The notes beneath the pieces are model-generated. The model made no database searches. It was not told the origin of the DNA and saw nothing but the letters and a program-made list of their open reading frames with translations. A stretch of 64,000 nucleotides of DNA. It comes from Streptomyces camelliae (lineage in GTDB: Bacteria > Actinomycetota > Actinomycetes > Streptomycetales > Streptomycetaceae). The position numbers and the translations under genes are program-made. Where the stretch lies: the NCBI RefSeq assembly GCF_027625935.1, contig NZ_CP115300.1, positions 124,001 through 188,000 of the forward strand, given 5' to 3'. Below, one piece after another: positions 37,017 through 45,470 of this stretch (position 1 is its first letter; the number at the start of each line of letters is the position of its first letter).

Positions 37017-37463
37017 GTGACTCTGCCCACGCCCCCAGCCCCCGCCTTAGCCACGACCGTGTCTCGTCGGGAGTGCTGGTTCGGCCTGCCCGCCCTGCGC
37101 ACCAGCGTGAGATCCGCCCGCGACACCGTGCGCGACCGGCTCCGTGCCTGGAAGGTGCCCGGCGATACCTGCTGCGACGCGGTGCTGCTGGTCTCCGAGC
37201 TGACCACGAACGTCGTACTCCACACCGACAGCAGTCATGTCCTGTGTGGCCTCACGCTGACCGGCGACGAACGGCGCCTGCGTATCGAACTCCATGACGA
37301 CGGCCGCACCCCGGTCTGCCCGCCCGAGCACCGCGCCGGCCTCGGCGAGGAGAGCGGGCGGGGCCTGTTCCTCGTCCAGCAACTCGCCGACCGCTGGGGC
37401 TCCGCATGCTCGACACGCACCGAAGGAAAGGTTGTCTGGGCAGAGTTGACGGCCTACCCCTGA
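37017..37463 (+). CDS. ATP-binding protein, RsbW/anti-sigma-like (HATPase_c)
   Basis: 148 aa from GTG 37017 (GAAGG 8 bases upstream); a longer frame back to GTG 36837 is possible. GHKL-fold motifs: N box VSELTTNVVLH, G1 LRIELHDDG, G2 SGRGLFLVQQLA. These single-domain kinases resemble SpoIIAB/RsbW. In Streptomyces they occur next to XRE-DUF397 pairs (AbaA/WhiJ clusters), where they may bind a sigma factor or anti-anti-sigma factor. Divergently transcribed from the XRE gene. Confidence 0.85.
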   Translation: MTLPTPPAPALATTVSRRECWFGLPALRTSVRSARDTVRDRLRAWKVPGDTCCDAVLLVSELTTNVVLHTDSSHVLCGLTLTGDERRLRIELHDDGRTPVCPPEHRAGLGEESGRGLFLVQQLADRWGSACSTRTEGKVVWAELTAYP

Positions 37464-37665
37464 TGCCGTGGGCACCGGTCCGCGCCGAATATGGCGCTCG
37501 CCCGGCAGCGACAGCCCGGATGCAGCGCGGCCAGGACCGGCCGGCTGTGCACCGGACCAGTTGCCCGTCCAACGGCAGAGACGCAGTCGGCACCGCACAG
37601 CCCCGCTACGTCCCCTTCGCGCTGCGGGGAATCCCTTCTCCTCGATCCATCTACAGAAGGCGCTC

Positions 37666-38031
37666 ATGACCCCCCACGGCGAAATCGCTTCTCCTGTCGT
37701 GCTGTACGTATGCGCCGACCGAGCCCCGAGCGCGCCCGGGCCGGCCACGCAGTGCGCGCGGACAGAAGGCCACGCGTTCGCCCGGGAGCGCGGACTGGCG
37801 ATCGCCGAGGTCGTCACCGACACGTACGGTGAGCCCGACCCGGGCCAGCGCAGAGGGTGGCGGCGTGTGAGACAGCTGGTACAGACAGGCCACGTCACTG
37901 CGGTACTCGTCCGCTGGCCCAGCGCCATTGCCCCGGAGTCCGCGCATGAACTCCGGAACCGCGAGACCGCCTGGCTCCACGACCACGGCGTGCGCGTCTG
38001 GTACACCTGGGCGCCCTTGGCATCGAGGAGC
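37666..38031 (+). CDS. Resolvase-like small protein, 3' end disturbed by an IS3 fragment
   Basis: From ATG 37666 (AGAAGG upstream): VVLYVCADRAPS, HAFARERGLAIAEVVTDTYG and VRQLVQTGHVTAVLVRWPSA resemble the N-terminal fold of serine recombinases, but the DNA-binding part is absent. Such short resolvase-like proteins are frequent beside WhiJ-type loci. The frame runs on to 38058, but from about 38027 it reads antisense IS3 sequence, so the true C-terminus is probably lost. Confidence 0.6.
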
Positions 38032-38089
38032 GCACCAGATCCACCGCATCCCACTTGAACTCTTCGGGATAAGTCTCCCGCTTTGTCAC
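38021..38089 (-). pseudogene. IS3-family OrfA, N-terminal stub
   Basis: Minus strand from ATG 38089: TKRETYPEEFKWDAVDLVRS, the typical beginning of an IS3 OrfA helix-turn-helix protein, ending after about 22 codons. Confidence 0.65.
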
Positions 38090-38148
38090 CTTGGATCACT
38101 TCCCCCGGATGCCGAAACGTCCAACGTCCAGGTGTCGGAATCTCGGGG

Positions 38149-38399
38149 GTCCCTCCACCCGGCAGCTGGCCCTCGCGAACGACAAGGACAGCCCGGTCAA
38201 CCTGTGGAGCAACGGGGTACACCTGACCGAATCGGGCCACACCGTGCTGCTCCAGCAGACCGAGCGCATCCTCGCCGAGCACCGCATCGTCGAAAAGCTC
38301 CTCGGCTACCCGCTCCTGGAGCGCGACGCCGCGCTCGCCACGTACGGCTCGATGTTCACTCGGTACCGGCCGGTCGACTATGGCGGCCGACCATGCTGA
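38149..38399 (+). pseudogene. SGNH/GDSL-hydrolase-like C-terminal fragment
   Basis: Frame reads RQLALANDKDSPVNLWSNGV, HLTESGHTVLLQQTERILAE and ends with YGSMFTRYRPVDYGGRPC. The xGVHLTxxGH block is the Asp-x-x-His motif region of SGNH hydrolases, here with Asn in place of Asp. The catalytic N-terminal part is missing; the IS3 stub lies immediately upstream. Confidence 0.45.
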
Positions 38400-38533
38400 C
38401 GGTGTGGGCGCAGTCCACGATGCGGGCTCTGCGATCACGGTTGGGGGGTGCCGGCGTGTGTGGCGAAGCAAGTGACAAGGCCCGTCAGGAATCGAGAAGC
38501 CCCGGTCGCCGGGCGGCCCCTAGCGTGATGGTC

Positions 38534-39211
38534 ATGGCAATCACCACTTCCACCGCATCCCACACGTCCATCGCATCCGTCACCCTTGAGGTGGCCGATC
38601 CCGAGGCCGCCCGCCGCTTCTACACCGCCTTCGGAGTGGACACGCGCATACGCCTGCGGGCGTCCGAGGCACCCTCCACCGGATTCCGCGGCTTCACCCT
38701 GGCTCTCACGGTGTCCCGGCCGGCCACCGTCGACAGCTTCGTCGACGCCGCCACGGACGCCGGCGCCACGGTGCTGAAGCCCGCCGCGAAGTCGCTGTGG
38801 GGCTACGGCGGCGTCGTCCAGGCGCCGGACGGGACGATCTGGAAGGTCGCGACCTCGGCGAAGAAGGACACCGGCCCGGCCACCCGTGAGATCGACGAGA
38901 TCGTCCTCCTGCTCGGCGTCGAGGAGGTGAAGGCCAGCAAGCAGTTCTACGTCGACCGGGGCCTGACCGTGGCCAGGAGCTTCGGCGGCAAGTACGCCGA
39001 GTTCACCTCCGACGAGTCCAGCCCCGTCAAGCTGGCGCTGTACAAGCGCCGCAGCCTGGCCAAGGACCTCGGCGTCCCCGCCGACGGCACCGGCTCGCAC
39101 CGCATCCTCCTCGGCAACACGACCGGCCCCTTCACCGACCCGGACGGATTCGCCTGGGAGGCCACCTCGCCGATCACCCCCGCGCCGTCCACGGCGCCTG
39201 CGCTGTCCTGA
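38534..39211 (+). CDS. Two-domain VOC (glyoxalase-like) protein
   Basis: 225 aa from ATG 38534 (38528 also possible). First half: ASVTLEVADPEAARRFYTAF, VVQAPDGTIWKVAT. Second half: EIVLLLGVEEVKASKQFYVD, FTDPDGFAWEA. Each half is a betaalphabetabetabeta VOC unit. No obvious ribosome binding site. Function unknown; such proteins are often annotated as glyoxalases without evidence. Confidence 0.85.
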   Translation: MAITTSTASHTSIASVTLEVADPEAARRFYTAFGVDTRIRLRASEAPSTGFRGFTLALTVSRPATVDSFVDAATDAGATVLKPAAKSLWGYGGVVQAPDGTIWKVATSAKKDTGPATREIDEIVLLLGVEEVKASKQFYVDRGLTVARSFGGKYAEFTSDESSPVKLALYKRRSLAKDLGVPADGTGSHRILLGNTTGPFTDPDGFAWEATSPITPAPSTAPALS

Positions 39212-39269
39212 CCCCAGCCCCGCACTCCCACTCCACCCCGCCGCATCCCTGTACGAGAGGAAACCTTCC

Positions 39270-39690
39270 GTGCGGCACACGAAGTCGTCCGCCGACAACT
39301 CCGGCACGGCCGCCGAGCAGTACAACGGATGCACCGCCGAGGAGTGGGCCGCGATGAGGGAGCACGCGCAGGAGCAGAAGAAGACGGCGACGCGGCGCGG
39401 TTCGCGGGCGGAAAAGGACGGCGGCAGCGGAGCCGGATGTGCTAGCGAAGATCGCCGAGATGCCGGAGGCAAACCGGGTGCTCGCCGAGCGGATCCACGC
39501 CATCGTCAAAGCCGTCGCTCCGGACCTCACGCCCAAGCTCTGATACGGGATGCCCGCGTACGCCAGAGAGGGCAAGGTCATCTGCCCCTTCCAGAGCGCG
39601 CAGAAGTTCAAGTCGAGGTATGCCACGCTCGGCTTCAGCGACCAGGCAGCACTCGACGACGGCGCCATGTGGCCGTCCGCCTACCCCGCG
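39270..39690 (+). pseudogene. DUF1801-family protein, broken
   Basis: GTG 39270 with GAGAGGAAA upstream starts YNGCTAEEWAAMREHAQEQK. A frameshift near 39425 leads to LAKIAEMPEANRVLAERIHA and AVAPDLTPKL, where a TGA at 39541-39543 replaces the Trp of the family motif PKLWYGMPAY. The frame then continues [20 protein letters not shown] and [11 protein letters not shown] until an IS5 element joins near 39690. Members are small iron-chaperone-like (YdhG/frataxin-like) proteins. Three lesions make it non-functional. Confidence 0.75.
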
Positions 39691-39691
39691 C

Positions 39692-40406
39692 GAGCCTGCG
39701 GTGCAGCAGGAGGGTGCCGAACGCCTGCTCCACTACCCATCTCTTGGGTTCCGGGGTGAACCCTCTTGCCCCGGAACCGCGTTGGACGATCTCCACGTCG
39801 ATGCCGAGGCGGGCGCCGTGCTCAACCACAGCCTGCTTGAACCCGGCGTCCACCCAGCTCTTGGTCACCGTGGGTGCGGTGGCGGCGACATTGTCCAGCA
39901 GGGCGATACCGATCGCGTTGTCGTGCATGCTCGCGGCGACCACGAGCACGGCGATGATCAGGCCGAGGGCGTCGGTGGCGATGCCCCGCTTGCGGCCCGG
40001 GCTCTTCTTGCCAGGATCCAGCCCGGTCATGTCCTTCGGCGCGTTCGCCGAGGCCCGCACCGTCTGCGAGTCCAGGACGACGGCGGTGCGATCCTCGTGC
40101 CGCTTGCACATTTCGCGGGCCTGCCAGCGCAGCAGGTCGTGGATGGTCTCGGCGGTGCCGTCGTCGCGCCAGAAGGCGGAGTAGTAGTACACCGCGCTCT
40201 TGGGCGGCAGGTCGTGCGGGGGGTAGTGCCACTGGCAGCCGGTCCGGGCCTGGTAGAGGATCGCGTTGACGATCTCCCGCATCGCGTACTGGCCTTCGTG
40301 CCCACTGAACCGAGGGATGCCTCGCCTTCCAGGCCGCGATGACCGGCCAGATCAGCTCCCATGCCTCATCCGCCAGATCACTCGGGTACGGCTGGCGCCC
40401 GCTCAC
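39692..40406 (-). pseudogene. IS5-family transposase, frameshifted and 3' truncated
   Basis: From ATG 40406: PSDLADEAWELIWPVIAAWK. A shift near 40300 leads to AMREIVNAILYQARTGCQWH, KSAVYYYSAFWRDDGTAETI, VLDSQTVRASANAPKDMTGL (first Asp), RKRGIATDALGLIIAVLVVA and [17 protein letters not shown]. The last about 20 residues are missing where it meets the DUF1801 gene. This is a different IS5 subgroup from the element at 10045. Confidence 0.85.
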
Positions 40407-40589
40407 GCTCCCCAGCAGACCGCGCCACCAGCCGACCGCGAAGTCCAGGAACCGGACAAACCATACTCAAGCGCAACGAGAACCGCCGGACACTCGCAGA
40501 ACACCCACTGAGTTATCGCGGGCACCCTGCTGTACTGGCGCAGTCCCGCCGAGCCCCGATACCGATGCCGGTCGTCTCCTGGTTGCCGT

Positions 40590-41579
40590 TTACAGCCAGC
40601 CGCGTTGGGCGGCTTTGAGACCTGCCTCGAAGCGGCTGCTGGCGCCGAGGCGTTCCATGAGGGTGGCCATTTGGCGGCGGACGGTGCGCAGTCCGATGCC
40701 GAGTCGTTTGGCGGCGGCTTCGTCGGTCATGCCGCGGGCCAGGAGGGTGAGCAGTTCACGTTCGGCGGGTGTGAGGCCGGTGCCGGTGTCTCGGGTGGTT
40801 GCGGCGCCGAGGGGGACGGCGGTCGCCCAGGCCTGTTCGTAGACGGCGACGAGCGAGGCGACGATCCCCGGCTCGCGGGTGCACAGCGCGCCGGCCCTGG
40901 TGTCGGCGGGGTCGATGGGGACGATCGCGGTTTCGCGGTCGAAGATCAGCATGCGGGGTGGTAGCAGCGGCGCGGTGCGGACCTCTCCGCCGTTCTTGGT
41001 CAGCCAGTGCGCGTAGTCGTGTGTAGCCTGGTCGTTGCGGACGCTTTCCTGGTAGAGCGTGAGGATCGCGATGCCGCGGCCGAGCGCATCGGCGTCCAGT
41101 GGGCGTGAGGCGTCCAGGCTGGCCTGGGACTGGGCGCCGCCCGGCATCACCGACAGGCACTCGCGCTGCAGTTCCTTGGCGAGGAACTCCAGTTTGCCCT
41201 CGATGGCGTCCATCCCCACCAGGCGTTCCGCACCGTTCACGGGCGTGTTGGGGGCGAGCGCGCCGAATGCCGCGACGGCTTCGGCGGCTGCGGCCTTGCT
41301 CGCGGCCAGTTCCTGGGCCCGGCGCGCCAGATCCGCTTCCTGTCGGCGGACCATCAGATCGAGGGCTACTTGCGGGCTGACGACACGCAAGCCCCCTGGG
41401 ATGTCCCGCGATGGGCGCACGAACGCGCGGTCGGCCAGTTCGTCCAGGGCTGCGCGGACTTCTTGTTCCGTCAGGCCTGTGACGGCCTGGAGGTCGGACA
41501 AGTTCGACCGCGGATGCCGCAGCAAAGCCGCGTACACCGTCTCGACCACCGGTTCCAGCCCCAGAACACCGAGCACCAT
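40590..41579 (-). CDS. LuxR-type regulator with TrmB-like N-terminus
   Basis: 329 aa. The N-terminal winged helix resembles TrmB/helix-turn-helix domains (VYAALLRHPRSNLSDLQAVT and GLTEQEVRAALDELADR). A long helix and a PLD-like sensor region (about 110-240, SVMPGGAQSQASLDASRPLD) follow, then a C-terminal LuxR/GerE domain: LTPAERELLTLLARGMTDEA and RTVRRQMATLMERLGASSRF. Such two-HTH regulators are common in Streptomyces and often orphan. It is divergent from a tiny secreted protein gene with a palindromic site between them, suggesting it controls, and perhaps responds to, that peptide. Confidence 0.9.
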   Translation of the reverse strand: MVLGVLGLEPVVETVYAALLRHPRSNLSDLQAVTGLTEQEVRAALDELADRAFVRPSRDIPGGLRVVSPQVALDLMVRRQEADLARRAQELAASKAAAAEAVAAFGALAPNTPVNGAERLVGMDAIEGKLEFLAKELQRECLSVMPGGAQSQASLDASRPLDADALGRGIAILTLYQESVRNDQATHDYAHWLTKNGGEVRTAPLLPPRMLIFDRETAIVPIDPADTRAGALCTREPGIVASLVAVYEQAWATAVPLGAATTRDTGTGLTPAERELLTLLARGMTDEAAAKRLGIGLRTVRRQMATLMERLGASSRFEAGLKAAQRGWL

Positions 41580-41698
41580 GATTACCGCACCCCCCGTGCG
41601 TCGTGACGCCTGCAGACCACCGTGCAGCCGATGATCCTCTCAGTGCCCGGCCGACCGCGCAACGCCTGGCGGGCGAACGGCATCGTACGCTCGGGGCA

Positions 41699-41727
41699 GG
41701 CACCAAGGTGCCGGGCAGCTTGGTGCC
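41699..41727. promoter_or_regulatory. Inverted-repeat operator candidate
   Basis: GGCACCAAG (41699-41707) and CTTGGTGCC (41719-41727) form a perfect 9-bp inverted repeat with an 11-base spacer; the left half also forms its own palindrome GGCACCAAGGTGCC (41699-41712). It sits 120 bases upstream of the LuxR start and 130 bases upstream of the peptide gene, the right place for binding by the regulator. Confidence 0.55.
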
Positions 41728-41779
41728 CAGCTGACCCCGTTCCCCCGGGCCCGAACCGCAGGGCATTGTTTTCTCAACG

Positions 41780-41804
41780 CGCCGGACAGACAGATCGTCC
41801 GGCG
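41780..41804. promoter_or_regulatory. Second inverted repeat ahead of the peptide gene
   Basis: CGCCGGAC (41780-41787) / GTCCGGCG (41797-41804), a perfect 8-bp repeat with a 9-base spacer, about 53 bases before the start of the peptide gene. It could be a second operator or a hairpin in the leader RNA. Confidence 0.4.
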
Positions 41805-41856
41805 ACGGACCATCAAATCCAAGAATCCCATTCAGAAATGGATCCGGGGGCCTGTC

Positions 41857-42057
41857 ATGTCGAAAATCGTTCGCACCGTAGTGATTGCCGTGCTCGTCGC
41901 CACTCCCGCGTTCGGGGCAGCCGCCACCACCGCCTCGACAAGAACCCTCGGCGCCGGCATCGGATGGGACCAGGCCCCCACTTCGGCAGCGGCAGCAGGC
42001 ACCCCTGTCACCTCCGCGGCGACACCGTCGCAGGCGGACGGCATCGGCTGGGACTAG
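41857..42057 (+). CDS. Small secreted protein with duplicated GIGWD motif
   Basis: 66 aa from ATG 41857 with GGGGG about 8 bases upstream. Residues 1-27 are a signal peptide (MSKIVRTVVIAVLVATPAFG, then AAATTAST). The mature part is about 40 residues of Ala/Thr/Ser/Pro spacer carrying GAGIGWDQ near 32-38 and ending exactly with DGIGWD. The repeat of the pentapeptide, once internally and once as the C-terminus, and the adjacent LuxR gene suggest a processed extracellular signal or RiPP-like precursor. No modification enzyme or protease gene is adjacent. No family recognised. Confidence 0.7.
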   Translation: MSKIVRTVVIAVLVATPAFGAAATTASTRTLGAGIGWDQAPTSAAAAGTPVTSAATPSQADGIGWD

Positions 42058-42064
42058 GAGAGCC

Positions 42065-42334
42065 ATGCACCTCGTCCACCTCGTCCTCACCCGCCCCGAC
42101 CTGCCCCAGCCCAGCTCGGCCGACGCCGAGCGCGTCCTGGACACCCTGTGGGCCCACCTGGATCCCCGCTCCGGCATCGAACACATCCGGACCCGGCCCC
42201 GGGCCAGCGGAGTAGATCTCGGCCTCTTCTTCAGCGGCGACGGAAGCGGAACCGGCGGCGCCCCGCAGACCGCAGCCGCGATCGACCACCTCCTTGCCTC
42301 CCTCCCCGGCTGGACCGCGACACCTCCGCAGTGA
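42065..42334 (+). CDS. Hypothetical protein coupled to the secreted peptide
   Basis: 89 aa, starting 7 bases after the peptide gene stop with GGAGAG 4 bases before ATG, so the two are one operon. The sequence (MHLVHLVLTRPDLPQPSSAD, VLDTLWAHLDPRSGIEHIR, SGVDLGLFFSGDGSGTGGAP, IDHLLASLPGWT) looks like a compact alpha/beta cytoplasmic protein with no signal peptide. Family not recognised; a role in production, immunity or signalling with the peptide is inference from position only. Confidence 0.65.
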   Translation: MHLVHLVLTRPDLPQPSSADAERVLDTLWAHLDPRSGIEHIRTRPRASGVDLGLFFSGDGSGTGGAPQTAAAIDHLLASLPGWTATPPQ

Positions 42335-42508
42335 ACGCGCACGCCCAGCAAATCCCGCTGAAGCCTTTCGCTGGGCATCGTGTCAGAACTCCCTGGACAC
42401 GAATTCCTCACTCGGGACAACCCGGTGTCCTTTGTCCCGCGCCTCTTGCCGCACCGCCGACGACGGTAACGCCACACCTCACCTTCACCACGATTCGGGG
42501 GAACACCC

Positions 42509-44515
42509 ATGTCCAAGCCCAGCCCCGCTCGCGCCCTTTCCCGCCTTGCCCTCGTGACCGCGACCGCGGTCGTCGCCGGCCTGTGCGCGGTGGCGCCCGC
42601 CTCCGCGGACACCGGCACGTACGACAACAGCGGGACCGAGACACCGACCTCCACGGGCACGCTCGGCACCGGGGTCGGCCAGAAGCTGACCGGCGCCCAG
42701 ATGGTCCAGCGCGCCAGAGACTGGGTCAGTCACCGGGTCAGCTACGACCAGTCCCAGTCGTTCTCGGACAGTGAGGTCGGCGGCCCCTACCGCACCGACT
42801 GCGGCGGCCTGGTCGACATGGCGTGGCAGCTCACCAGCAGCCCGGTCGTGACCACGCCCTCGCCCGGCATCGACTCCTCCACCTACAGCACCAAGCTCAC
42901 CAGCTGGTCCCAGCTCCAGCCCGGCGACGCCCTCGCCGTGCCCGGCAAGCACATCAACCTCTTCGCCGGCTGGACCAACCAGGCCAACGGCGACTTCACC
43001 TACATCGCTGAGGACAATCCCGGCGTCCCCACCGGCGAGTATCCCGCCAACATCCACGACGACAGTATCGACGGCTACGCCCCCTCCTCGTTCGAACTGC
43101 TGCGCTCCAACAACCTCGCTCCCGCCATCCCGGCGAATTTCAACGTCACCATCGACGCCAACGGCGCAGCCCTCGCGTCCGGCCAGACCGTCTCCGGTAC
43201 GGTGAATCTCACCGCCGTCGCCAGCTCCCAGGGCGTCATCAACTCCCTGAGCTACACCATTACCGGACCGAGCGGCACCCAGACGATCAACGGCGGCACC
43301 GGCGCGAACAACTACGCGCAGGCCTGGAACACCACCGGCCTGCCCAACGGCACCTACACCATCTCGGTGAACGCGAACGAGATCGACGGACAGAACCACA
43401 CCTATGGACCGGTCACCGTCACGGTCGGCAACGGCAACACCTCGGACAGCACCTGGTCGGTGTACAACCCTGACACCAAGACGATGACCCTGTTCGGCCT
43501 CGGGTCCGGCGGCCACCTCGGCCTCACCAAGACCACAAACGGCGGAGCAAGCTGGAGCAACTGGACCGAGGCCAACGCGTACTGGACGCTGCAGGGCACA
43601 CCCGACGCGGTGTACGACCCGGACGCCAAGATCACGATGCTCTTCGCCCGCGGGTCGGCCAACGGCGCCATGGGCATCAGCACGAGCAGCAACAACGGTG
43701 CCAGCTGGTCGAACTGGACCCAGGTGAACGCCTACTGGAGCAACTTCAAGGGCGACGCCTCGGCCGTGTACAACCCCGACACCAAGAAGGTCACCGTGTT
43801 CGCACGTGGCGGAGATGGCAAGATCGGCTACACCCAGAGCAGCAACGCCGGCGCGAGCTGGTCGAACTGGGCCGAGGTCAACGCATACTGGAACAACTTC
43901 GCCGGCGACCCCCACGTGATCTACAACCCCACCACCAAGCGGATGACGGTGTTCGCCCGCGGCGGGGATGGCAAGATCGGTTACACCCAGAGCAGCAACG
44001 ACGGAGCCAGCTGGTCGAACTGGGCCGAGGTCAACGCATACTGGAACAACTTCGCCGGCGACCCCCACGTGGTCCTCAACCCGGACACCCACCAGATGAC
44101 GGTCTTCGCGCGCGGCGGGGACGGCAAGATCGGCTACACCCAGAGCAGCAACGACGGAGCCAGCTGGTCGAACTGGGCCGAGGTCAACGCATACTGGAAC
44201 AACTTCGCCGGCGACCCCCACCCGGTGTACAACGCCGGCACGAAGACGATCTCGCTGCTCGCGCGCGGCGGCGACGGCAAGATCGGCTACACCCAGAGCA
44301 GCAACGACGGAGCCAGCTGGTCGAACTGGGCCGAGGTCAACGCGTACTGGAACAACTTCGCCGGCGACCCCACTGCGACCTACGACCCGGACACCACCCA
44401 GAACACGGTCTTCGCGCTCGGTAGCGGCGGCCACATGGGCTACACCCAGAGCAGCGGAGGCGGCTGGTCGAACTGGGCCGAGGTCAACGCATACTGGACG
44501 CTGATCGGGTCCTGA
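42509..44515 (+). CDS. Secreted NlpC/P60-like protein with Ig-like domain and seven-repeat propeller
   Basis: 668 aa. Signal peptide residues 1-33 (VVAGLCAVAPASA). Residues about 55-205 resemble an NlpC/P60-type hydrolase, with the nucleophile in YRTDCGGLVDMAW (Cys near 98) and His in PGKHINLFAGW (near 147). An Ig-like domain spans about 212-310. The C-terminal 355 residues are seven repeats of a 49-52-residue unit closing with WSNWxExNAYW, the pattern of PLL-like/sialidase-type beta-propellers that bind glycans. Repeats 3-6 are nearly identical even in DNA. It probably binds cell-wall or glycan targets and cleaves peptide or amide bonds. A strong terminator follows. Confidence 0.85.
   Translation: MSKPSPARALSRLALVTATAVVAGLCAVAPASADTGTYDNSGTETPTSTGTLGTGVGQKLTGAQMVQRARDWVSHRVSYDQSQSFSDSEVGGPYRTDCGGLVDMAWQLTSSPVVTTPSPGIDSSTYSTKLTSWSQLQPGDALAVPGKHINLFAGWTNQANGDFTYIAEDNPGVPTGEYPANIHDDSIDGYAPSSFELLRSNNLAPAIPANFNVTIDANGAALASGQTVSGTVNLTAVASSQGVINSLSYTITGPSGTQTINGGTGANNYAQAWNTTGLPNGTYTISVNANEIDGQNHTYGPVTVTVGNGNTSDSTWSVYNPDTKTMTLFGLGSGGHLGLTKTTNGGASWSNWTEANAYWTLQGTPDAVYDPDAKITMLFARGSANGAMGISTSSNNGASWSNWTQVNAYWSNFKGDASAVYNPDTKKVTVFARGGDGKIGYTQSSNAGASWSNWAEVNAYWNNFAGDPHVIYNPTTKRMTVFARGGDGKIGYTQSSNDGASWSNWAEVNAYWNNFAGDPHVVLNPDTHQMTVFARGGDGKIGYTQSSNDGASWSNWAEVNAYWNNFAGDPHPVYNAGTKTISLLARGGDGKIGYTQSSNDGASWSNWAEVNAYWNNFAGDPTATYDPDTTQNTVFALGSGGHMGYTQSSGGGWSNWAEVNAYWTLIGS
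43800..44380 (+). repeat. Near-identical 150-bp tandem repeats within the propeller
   Basis: Four consecutive copies share long identical blocks (encoding GKIGYTQSSN, GASWSNWAEVNAYWNNFAGD), spaced 147-150 bases. The outer three repeats of the propeller are more diverged. The identity points to recent amplification or gene conversion. Confidence 0.75.
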
Positions 44516-44567
44516 TCCATCAACTCCGGCGCCGCCGCACACATGATCGCTGGCCGAGCCCCCTCCC

Positions 44568-44606
44568 CGTGTCCTGCGGCTCCCGACCCGGGAGCCGCAG
44601 GACACG
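44568..44606 (+). terminator. Strong intrinsic terminator
   Basis: Perfect 17-bp stem CGTGTCCTGCGGCTCCC (44568-44584) / GGGAGCCGCAGGACACG (44590-44606) with a 5-base loop, followed by GCGTTTCT. It lies 53 bases after the propeller gene. Confidence 0.85.
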
Positions 44607-45470
44607 GCGTTTCTACAGGTCGTTTCGGTGGCGAGGCCGGGAACTCTCCCGAAGCTGACGCCCCCGCGCCCTCCGGGCCCCGGCGCAGAGCCCGTGCTCT
44701 GCGCGACGGCCTCGACCTCGACGCCCTCGCGGCCCGCCACGCGCGGCTACGACGCGTACGCCTACCTGGCCGCCATGGCCACCAGCCACCCCTCCCTCGG
44801 ACAGCTCCCGCCGTTCCGCGCGAATGGTCCCCTCACGCGACCGGTCTTGGCGGCTTCGGTGCCCACCGTCGCTCGCGCGTCCTCCACCTGCCCCCCCTGC
44901 TGCGGCACCCACACCGCAACCGGAACTGGCGGCGGCGTCCTCCCCCGCCCGGCGCGCGCCCGCTCCGCGGCCTGCTCGGGCGACCGCCAGCGCCTCCCGG
45001 ACGACTGTCCCGTGCTCGTGTACCTCACGTGCCTGAGAAGGCAGCGGGCGGAGCAGAGCCGTTCGTTCCGGCCGCTGCTGGTGCACGAGCTGGTTCTCGA
45101 CCGTCGCAGGGTCGGCGATCGGCGCCACCGATTGCGAGCAGCACATCAGGGTGGAGCAGGTGGCGGCGGCCAAGAGGCACCGCATGCCGACCGTGGCCGC
45201 TGTGGACCTGGCGGCCGGGCTCGGACCTGCTGACCGGCTGGGAACGCGTCGCGGAGATCGGCCTCAGGCCCGGGCCGCGCGGCGCCTTCAGGCACCGTTC
45301 GCGGACGCGATCCGCGCGGGAGGCGCGCAGCCGACGACCCGCACCCGCATCCGCTCACCCCGGCCGACCTCCCGCAGGGACTGTTGGCGGCCCCGTCGGG
45401 CCAGGACGTTGGCCAGGAAGTACGGAGCCTGGCCAACGCCTTGTACGACGTGGGTCACTACGGCAGGTCT
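44607..45470. other. Decayed region with traces of an unknown gene
   Basis: From about 45120 the plus strand shows protein-like pieces in shifting frames: HIRVEQVAAAKRHRMPTVAA, SDLLTGWERVAEIGLRPGPR, then LTPADLPQGLLAAPSGQDVG and QEVRSLANALYDVGHYG. They look like one gene with at least two frameshifts. I do not recognise it. The part before 45120 shows nothing I can support. Confidence 0.35.

Noticed and set aside
43800..44380. Considered as a CRISPR-like or minisatellite array
   Set aside because: Repeat unit is about 150 bp, in phase with codons and encodes propeller blades.
42485..44740. 750-codon minus-strand open frame opposite the propeller gene
   Set aside because: Composition is the antisense shadow of the Trp/Asn-rich repeats (valine/glycine periodicity), with no ribosome binding site. 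The plus-strand gene has signal peptide, domains and terminator.
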